From Methanobacterium sp. PtaU1.Bin097 (GTDB lineage: Archaea; Methanobacteriota; Methanobacteria; Methanobacteriales; Methanobacteriaceae), in assembly GCA_002067325.1 (NCBI GenBank), contig MVQY01000056.1:1-15067 (forward strand): 15,067 bases of DNA, given 5' to 3'. Of this stretch, positions 5,707 to 12,300 are shown in pieces. The notes under the pieces are model-generated. The model was not told where the DNA came from. It did not search any database and saw only the letters and a program-made list of their open reading frames with translations. Position 1 is the first letter of the stretch. Each line of letters opens with the position of its first letter. The position numbers and the translations under genes are program-made.

Positions 5707-7029
5707 GAGTAGCTGGTAGTATTTATCCAGTTCCCACTGGGTTACCTGTAAGCGGTACTCTTCACATTCTTTCTTTTTGAGAGTTATGAATCTTTCGAAG
5801 CTGTGTGGGCCTAAGATTTCTTTGACCAGTTCAGATTTTTCTGATAAGGCCACGGCCTGTTCTAATGATGCGGGTAGTGATTCAATTCCTTTAGCTTCTC
5901 TTTCTTCTTCGGTTAAGTTGTACAGGTTGAACTCCATAGGATCGGGCATTTCATATCCTTCTTCGATTCCCTTAAGTCCGGCCATGAGCATGGATGCCAG
6001 TTGCAGGTAGGGGTTTCCTGATGGGTCAGGACACCTTAGTTCCATCCTGGTGGCAACTTCTTTACCGGGCTGGTATAGGGGCACACGGATTAATGCAGAA
6101 CGGTTTCTTCTGGACCATCCGATGTACACTGGTGCTTCATATCCAGGAACCAGTCTTTTAAATGAGTTGATTGTAGGGTTCAGTATGGAGACGATTTCAG
6201 GTGCGTGGGTTAAAACACCACCTATGTATGCTTTACCATCGTTTGAAAGGTTGTACTCATCATCAGCATCGAAGAAAGCGTTTTTTTCTCCTTTAAACAG
6301 TGACTGGTGGACGTGCATACCGGAACCGTTTTCTCCGAATATGGGTTTGGGCATGAAGGTAGCGTAAAGACCGTACTGGAGGGCTATTTCTTTCACGGTT
6401 AACCTGTAGGTTACCATGTTGTCGGCCATTTTTAGGGCGTCATCGTATCTCATGTCGATCTCATGCTGTGATGGAGCTACTTCGTGGTGAGAGTATTCCA
6501 CGTTAATTCCCACATCCTTGAGGGCCAGGACGGTGTCTCTTCTTAAGTCGGAAGCGAGATCCAGTGGTGTTAGGTCAAAGTATCCACCGTTGTCTATAGG
6601 TTCTGGATGTTCAGCGGATGCGAAATAGAAAAATTCCAGTTCAGGCCCCACGTAGAAGTGGTCGAAGCCTAATTTTTCCATCTTCTCCAGAGCTCTTCTT
6701 AAAACGTAACGGGGGTCTCCTTCGTAGGGTTTTCCTCCGGGTATGAGGACATCACATATCATTCTAGCTACTGCTTTTTCCTTTGGTCTCCAGGGGAGAA
6801 GTTGGAAAGTATCGGGGTCTGGCATGGCGATCATATCGGATTCTTCGATGTCCTGGAAACCGGTTATACTGGATCCATCGAATCCCATTCCCTGATCAAG
6901 GGCAGTCTCGAGTTCATCCTGAGTGATGGCAAAGCTTTTCAGAATACCGTTTATATCGGTAAACCACAGCCTGATGAACTCTACATCGTTTTCTTGTACT
7001 ATCTGTATAATTTCATCTTTACTTGGCAT
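5704..7029 (-). CDS. glnA: Glutamine synthetase type I (GlnA)
   Basis: This enzyme makes glutamine from glutamate, ammonium and ATP, the main ammonium-assimilation route at low nitrogen. At 441 residues it is the short GSI-alpha length. Active-site motifs are all present: FDGSSITGF (50-58), GPELEFF (128-134), HHEVAPSQHEI (181-191), the ATP/metal motif KPIFGENGSGMHVHQS (228-243), NPTINSFKRLVPGYEAP with RNRSALIRVP, and the PDPSGNPYL segment. No GSI-beta adenylylation region is apparent. In the GFxRIEESD stretch the Arg used for glutamine feedback in Bacillus-type GSI-alpha is Asp here (GFQDIEESD, D60). Methanogen enzymes are reported to be activated by 2-oxoglutarate; that is family knowledge, not seen here. 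The start is fixed by AAGGAG 8 bases upstream. It carries an NrpR operator at its promoter, and nrpR follows downstream. Confidence 0.97.
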   Translation of the reverse strand: MPSKDEIIQIVQENDVEFIRLWFTDINGILKSFAITQDELETALDQGMGFDGSSITGFQDIEESDMIAMPDPDTFQLLPWRPKEKAVARMICDVLIPGGKPYEGDPRYVLRRALEKMEKLGFDHFYVGPELEFFYFASAEHPEPIDNGGYFDLTPLDLASDLRRDTVLALKDVGINVEYSHHEVAPSQHEIDMRYDDALKMADNMVTYRLTVKEIALQYGLYATFMPKPIFGENGSGMHVHQSLFKGEKNAFFDADDEYNLSNDGKAYIGGVLTHAPEIVSILNPTINSFKRLVPGYEAPVYIGWSRRNRSALIRVPLYQPGKEVATRMELRCPDPSGNPYLQLASMLMAGLKGIEEGYEMPDPMEFNLYNLTEEEREAKGIESLPASLEQAVALSEKSELVKEILGPHSFERFITLKKKECEEYRLQVTQWELDKYYQLL

Positions 7030-7048
7030 TTTTTCAACTCCTTAAATC

Positions 7049-7069
7049 TCTAGAATTGGTCTAGAATTG
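7049..7069 (-). repeat. Two direct copies of TCTAGAATTG, 11 bp apart, in the glnA leader
   Basis: TCTAGAATTG occurs at 7049-7058 and again at 7060-7069. The copies are identical over 10 bases and separated by one base, so the period is 11 bp, about one helical turn. They lie between the predicted glnA transcription start and its ribosome binding site. Confidence 0.6.
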
Positions 7070-7083
7070 TTAAAGTTATCACC

Positions 7084-7097
7084 GGAAATAGGTTTCC
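7084..7097 (-). promoter_or_regulatory. NrpR operator (GGAA-N6-TTCC) over the glnA start site
   Basis: GGAAATAGGTTTCC matches exactly the GGAA-N6-TTCC operator described for NrpR in Methanococcus. It lies about 55-68 bases upstream of the glnA ATG. With the TATA box centred near 7111 it covers the predicted transcription start near 7086, where a bound repressor would block initiation. The nrpR gene itself is next to glnA. Confidence 0.85.
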
Positions 7098-7105
7098 TAC
7101 TCGTG

Positions 7106-7116
7106 GCATATAAATG
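7106..7116 (-). promoter_or_regulatory. glnA TATA box
   Basis: Minus strand CATTTATATGC is a good archaeal TATA element 25 bases upstream of the NrpR operator centre and about 80 bases before the glnA start. The predicted leader is about 57 bases. Just upstream lies a perfect 10-base palindrome GAAACGTTTC (7122-7131). Confidence 0.65.
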
Positions 7117-7144
7117 TTTTGGAAACGTTTCAGACCACTATTTC

Positions 7145-7190
7145 CATGGGGGACTACAAGTAAAAAAAGTTCAAATTAAAAACATATAAC
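7145..7190 (-). terminator. T-rich terminator after the membrane phosphodiesterase gene
   Basis: Downstream of the stop at 7200 the minus strand has a run of seven T (complement of AAAAAAA at about 7162-7168), preceded by several shorter T runs. This sits before the glnA promoter. Confidence 0.45.
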
Positions 7191-7199
7191 AAAAGGATT

Positions 7200-9209
7200 C
7201 TACGAACCTTCCTTATTCAATTTAACAATTTCACTTTTAAAGGCCTGATATACAGATTCAGCCCCGATCAACCCGTCTGGGATGTTCCATTCTGAAGGGT
7301 GTAGTATGAATGGAAATGACTGTTCTCCTCCCAATCCCCCATGACTACCTACCAGTTCTTCAAATGCGGCCACTTCATTTTTTTCAGGGTCGTATAAGCT
7401 TATAGCCAGTATGTCCGGTGTGTATTTAAAGTTATTAGTTCTCTTAAGGTGTCTGGCGGCATTTGGGCCGTAATTAGCCAGGGGGTTAGCCCCGTCAACT
7501 GTGTCATTTTCCAGGTAGTAGGTGCCACCGTTACCTATAATCAGTGGACCGTGTTCATTGGATTCAACTAGAATAAATCCTATCCCCTCGTGTTTGGACA
7601 AACCAGGAATCAGATCAGGGTACAGGTAGTTGATTTCTTCATAGGTGAGTCTGTTTCTATGCTCTGTTAAATAGACCAGGCCCATATTTCCTGAAGCCAG
7701 GACCATCACGTTAGGTTCAACTTCATCGGATTCCTCTTTCTTATATCTCTGCAAATACTTGGTCTCACCTGCATCGTCGATTAATCCTTTAACTCTATCT
7801 ACCGGGGCGGTAAAGGCCACAGAGAAGTGATCACCGGTACTTGGTGACATATCAGCGAATATACGGGCGTCAGGTAACAGGCCCTTGACCATTTCTTCTA
7901 GAGTATAACCATAACGCTGCTTAAAGGTTGCTCCATTGGTCTGGCCATGATCAGAATGGACCACCAATTTATAATCCCTGTAGGCCAGGTAAGATGCCAT
8001 TTCCACCCGGTGGAATTGTTTGTCAATACTTCTAAGGGCATGAAAGGCATCTTCATCCCTTATGCCTGAGTGATGGGCGATTTCATCATATCCCAGGTAG
8101 GTAACATAGTTAACATCGGTTTTACCCTTTAAGATATCCCCAATAATAGCCAGGGTGGTTATTTCCCTTAAAAATACATTTGCTCCTGCTCTGATGAATG
8201 GATAAAATAATCCACGGGATATTCGGGGTTTAATATTTCTGAGCCTGTGGATTAACTGGGAGTTGTAGTCTAAAAACGCGTCCCAGAATACCAGGCTGAC
8301 GATTCGACTGAAGTTAGAAGAGTTGCTGAAAACATACTCCCAGGCTTTGTTATAGAATTTACCCACATCTTTCATCCTGCTGAAGGTGAATATAACATCT
8401 TTGGCATCCCCTGAAAATAAATTAGCCCGACTAGCACCATTCCCGGATAGAAGTCCGTTACCATCAGATATACGTTCTTCCACAATAGGGGCGTCACTTA
8501 AACCAGTAGATACCATAAATTTGTTGTCATTTTCCTTTTCCACCCATCTGAAGGCCACGATATCTTCATTGTTACCATGGAGAATTCCAGCCTGGCTGGC
8601 ACCTGTCTGGCTGGACAGGTCAGTCTCCCATCCACTGACTTTATGGCTGCCATCTTCTATCCACCTTTTAAGTGTGGGCATATCCCCTCTTTCCACCGCT
8701 TCCAGCAGGATATCTTTGCCCAGGCCATCGATCTCCATGAAGACCACCCCCGGGGTATCTTTAACATCCTCCTCATCTGCTTTCTTAACAGTTTTACCGA
8801 TACTACGGTACCAGGCCGCATCGTCATCAATTGTTAAGAGCCCCATAAGCAGGGTTGAAATAGCAGACATCGCTATGGGAGTTAAAACAAGCGCTGCTCC
8901 TTCAATGGTCACACCACCGACGAACTCACTGGCTAACCAGATCAAAGCACCGTTAACCAGTAACGAGCCCACCCCCACAGTTAAAACCATGAAGGGCAGT
9001 AAAATACGAGAAAGGACAGGCCATAAGAGGGTATTTAAAATACCCACTACTGCGGCGGCTACGAAAGCTGTTTCCCAGGAATCAACGGATAATCCCACGG
9101 AAATATAGGCGATGAATAAAAAACCCAGTGCAGCACCTATCCAGAGTATAAATGTCCTCCACACCCAGTAAAAACGAGATTTATAGTACAGTTCATCGTA
9201 ATTTACCAT
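7200..9209 (-). CDS. Four-helix holin-like membrane domain fused to an alkaline phosphatase-superfamily phosphodiesterase
   Basis: The protein is 669 residues from the ATG at 9209. The frame extends to a TTG at 9269, but that lies upstream of the likely TATA box, and GTGAT sits just before the 9209 ATG. Residues about 19-127 form four hydrophobic helices resembling the phage_holin_4_2 domain. The rest is a type I phosphodiesterase/nucleotide pyrophosphatase-like domain: EIDGLG (D141), candidate nucleophile T182 in SSQTGASQAGILHG, YDEIAHHSG (D355, H359/H360), VVHSDHG (D400, H401) and SHGGLGGEQ near H623. These fit the two-metal site of the superfamily. The substrate is unknown. Positive charges flank the N-terminus and the end of helix four, so both termini, and the catalytic domain, are predicted cytoplasmic. 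It follows the giant kinase gene by about 100 bp on the same strand but has its own TATA box. Similar fusions are annotated in actinobacteria as phage holin family proteins; a phage role is unlikely. Confidence 0.85.
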   Translation of the reverse strand: MVNYDELYYKSRFYWVWRTFILWIGAALGFLFIAYISVGLSVDSWETAFVAAAVVGILNTLLWPVLSRILLPFMVLTVGVGSLLVNGALIWLASEFVGGVTIEGAALVLTPIAMSAISTLLMGLLTIDDDAAWYRSIGKTVKKADEEDVKDTPGVVFMEIDGLGKDILLEAVERGDMPTLKRWIEDGSHKVSGWETDLSSQTGASQAGILHGNNEDIVAFRWVEKENDNKFMVSTGLSDAPIVEERISDGNGLLSGNGASRANLFSGDAKDVIFTFSRMKDVGKFYNKAWEYVFSNSSNFSRIVSLVFWDAFLDYNSQLIHRLRNIKPRISRGLFYPFIRAGANVFLREITTLAIIGDILKGKTDVNYVTYLGYDEIAHHSGIRDEDAFHALRSIDKQFHRVEMASYLAYRDYKLVVHSDHGQTNGATFKQRYGYTLEEMVKGLLPDARIFADMSPSTGDHFSVAFTAPVDRVKGLIDDAGETKYLQRYKKEESDEVEPNVMVLASGNMGLVYLTEHRNRLTYEEINYLYPDLIPGLSKHEGIGFILVESNEHGPLIIGNGGTYYLENDTVDGANPLANYGPNAARHLKRTNNFKYTPDILAISLYDPEKNEVAAFEELVGSHGGLGGEQSFPFILHPSEWNIPDGLIGAESVYQAFKSEIVKLNKEGS

Positions 9210-9234
9210 CAACATCACTATAAATCTATTTGAT

Positions 9235-9256
9235 AAGAACGTATAAAAATGTTCTT
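9235..9256 (-). promoter_or_regulatory. Promoter of the membrane phosphodiesterase with an inverted repeat flanking the TATA box
   Basis: Minus strand ATTTTTATAC (9241-9250) is a TATA-like element about 25 bases before a start near 9220, leaving a leader of about 10 bases before the ATG at 9209. It is framed by perfect 6-base arms, AAGAAC (9235-9240) and GTTCTT (9251-9256). This is consistent with an operator around the TATA box. Confidence 0.45.
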
Positions 9257-9307
9257 TTTTAAAGTGCAATCATCCTAAGTTGAGGTTAACGAACATCTTT
9301 AGCAAGT

Positions 9308-12300
9308 TTAATCTTCAAGGGGCAGGTTGAAATAGAATTTTGAACCCTTTCCCAGCTGGGAATCCACCCATATATCGCCACCATGCCTTTCAATAATTCT
9401 TTTAGTGATGGCCAGGCCGATTCCAGTTCCACTGTACTCTTCGTTGGTATGCAGACGTTTGAAAATCATAAAAACACGCTCAAAATATTTAGGGTCGATT
9501 CCGATGCCGTTATCTTCCACTTTAAACAACCAGTTATCATCCTCTTTCTCGGCTGATATATGGATTTTCGGTGATTCTTCGCCACGGTATTTAATGGCGT
9601 TTCCCACCAGATTCTGGAACACCTGTACCATCTGGGAGTAGTCACCGTTAACCATTGGTAAAGGGTCACGAGTTACATACACGTCGTTCTCTTTGATCGA
9701 TAATTTATGGTACATCAAAATTTCGTCCAGGACTTTTTCCAGGTCCACTTTTTCGAACTCGCTGGTGGTTCTATTTACCCGAGAATAAGCCAGAAGATCG
9801 TTTATTAACTTCTGCATGCGTGCTGCCCCATCTACAGCGTAATCTATAAACTCATCGGCATCCGAATCTAATTGGCCCTCATAACGGCGCTGGAGAAGCT
9901 GTAAAAAACTGGATATCATCCTCAGTGGCTCCTGCAGGTCGTGGGAGGCGATGTAGGCGAACTGTTGAAGCTCCTTGTTGGAACGTTTCAGCTCTTCCAG
10001 GGTTTTTTCCAATTTTTTCCCTGTTTTTTCACGTTTTACAAATAGTGTAGCATTTTCCAGGGAGATAGCCGCCTGTGATATCAGTAACTCTAAAAGCTCC
10101 GTCTTTTCAGGAGTGAACACGGAATTTGCCAGACGATTTTCCAGGTAAAGTATTCCAATCATCTTTGACTGCTTAAATACAGGCATACAAAGGACTGAAC
10201 GCAACTTCATATCCTGAACTTCCCTGTTATCTTTGAATTCCCCTTCTTCTGAGGCATTATCAAGAATCAAACGTTCTCCTGTACGTTGCACATAACGGAC
10301 TATGGCTTTGCAGATCCCACCTGCTGTTTCCAGTTTTTTCTTGGAAATCTGCACATCCTCCTTGAAAGTGGCATGGCTTTCAGCATGGATAAAAAGACCG
10401 TCTTCCTCTTCCATGATCAGGTATCCGCTTTGTGCACCGGAACTCTCGATGACCACGTTCATGATCTTCTTAAGTAATGCTTCCAGTTCTATCTCCGCAG
10501 AAATAGCCAGTGCGGATTTCATCAGGTATTCAATGTCAATATCCGGGAGGGTGAGGGGAGGTTCTTCCACCTCGATTTGTGGATAAGAAACATCGTCTTC
10601 GAAGTAGGTAGGATACCTTTCTAAGAGGCTGAACTCTTTTCTTTCCGCTCCACAATTTTTATACAGGCGCGCTGCCTGGTTGAAATACATCTCTTCAGAG
10701 CACTGTCTATAAGAGAGTAGAAGCTCCCCTAGACATTCATGGAGATGCCCTTCCAAGAAGGTGTAGCCCTGCTTATGTGCGGAATCTATGGCATCCATAT
10801 AAAGACTCCTGGCTTTCTTGAATTCACCGGTAACTTTTTCGAGTTCAGCATGGAGGAAGGCAAGATAGGGTTCGAGGAGCGGCCCCAGCTCGGCCCAGGT
10901 CTCCACCTTACCGATGAGTGGCTGGATTTCATCCATCAATTCAACTTCATCTTCAAAGTCAACCCCTTTTTCATAGAGTTTCAAAGCGTTCAGCACCCGG
11001 AAGACGTACCACTGTCTCTTGAGCACGTTATCAGTTAGACCCGACAGGTAGCGCTCCACTCCCTGCAGATACTTTTTGGCCATGAGGTGTTCTCCCAAGT
11101 AGTAGTGGACCAGGCCCATATGGACATAGTAGCTTCCTGCTGAAGCTATGTGGTTGTCCTCTTCCCATTTACTCAGTTTTTCTTCCATGGGGACTGGTAC
11201 GTAATTTTTCTTCATAGGTTCGATCCATCCGGCCTGTATAGCCTCTGCCAGACCTACTGAGAAGGATAGGTGATATCTCTGTGAAAATTCAAGGCATTCA
11301 TTAGCATAATCCTCGATGATGGACATATCCGCCCCCTGAACCTGTAAATTCCACATCAAAGGTCCGTAGGAGAGTCCGGCATTGTACAGATCACCGCAGT
11401 TCTTTCCAGATTGTATGGATTTGAGGCAGTAAGCCACGATCTCCAGGGGGTGGCTTCGGGAGTGCATGTTGCACCATACTATTCCGTTCATGCCACGGGT
11501 GGCTCCGAAGGTGTCGGGGTACTTTGCCGAGAGTTCCCGGGCCAAATCCTCGTATTTAAAAGCCGCCTCGAATTCTTCCTGTTCCCCGAGTTGAAGCCCC
11601 ATTATGCTGAAGGAGTAGATAACCGATTCGTCCATACCTCCAGCCAGACAGTGCTGGGTGGACTGTGCCGCCGAAAGATAAAGCTGCGGCACCAGGCCAG
11701 ACATGTACAGATCAGGGATGAGTTCACTGTAGAAGGCCAGTTCGATTTTATTCTTCCGGTCCTGGGTGAAGGGCATATGTAAAATAGTTTCCCAAACATC
11801 TATGTTCATGGAGGCTATTTCATCCATCAACTCCTTCCTTTTACGGTCTGTTTCCTGGGGATCTTCAGGAATGGCTTTACCAAAATAGGCCAGGCCCTGG
11901 TTGGCGGTTTCAATAGCCTTATTAAAATTACCTACTGAGGAGAGGGAGGTGGTCTGCTCAGCCAGACATTCTGCCTTATCCAGGTCACTCTGGGCATGTT
12001 CCAGCAAATGGTTGAGCAGTTTTTCTGATTTCTCGTAGTTGCCACACATGAGCTCTGTCTTGGCAGCTTTCTGAAATATCCGGAAAGTACGTTTATAGTG
12101 TGCATCTTCCCAGCAGTCATCGGGTAGCAATTTTTTGCTCTCATTGAAATATTCATTGGCCGCTTCTGTGGCTAAAGAGTCTAACGCTTTATTACCGGCA
12201 TGGTAATTAATATCAGAGAGAAGATAAGCTGTATCTGAATCGAGTTGGTCTTCTCTTCCCAGGTTCAGGTGCGATACAATGGTGAACAGGCTTTTCAGGT

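Noticed and set aside
8386..9108. Plus-strand open frame of 240 codons antisense to the membrane phosphodiesterase
   Set aside because: It is antisense to conserved catalytic motifs and helices, Ser/Thr/Pro-rich, with no promoter or ribosome binding site.
7200..9209. Prophage or lysis function suggested by the holin-like domain
   Set aside because: No other phage gene is in the window, and the domain is fused to a large enzyme of the alkaline phosphatase superfamily.
9210..9269. TTG start giving 20 extra residues on the membrane phosphodiesterase
   Set aside because: The best TATA box lies inside this extension, and the GTGAT ribosome binding site precedes the ATG at 9209.
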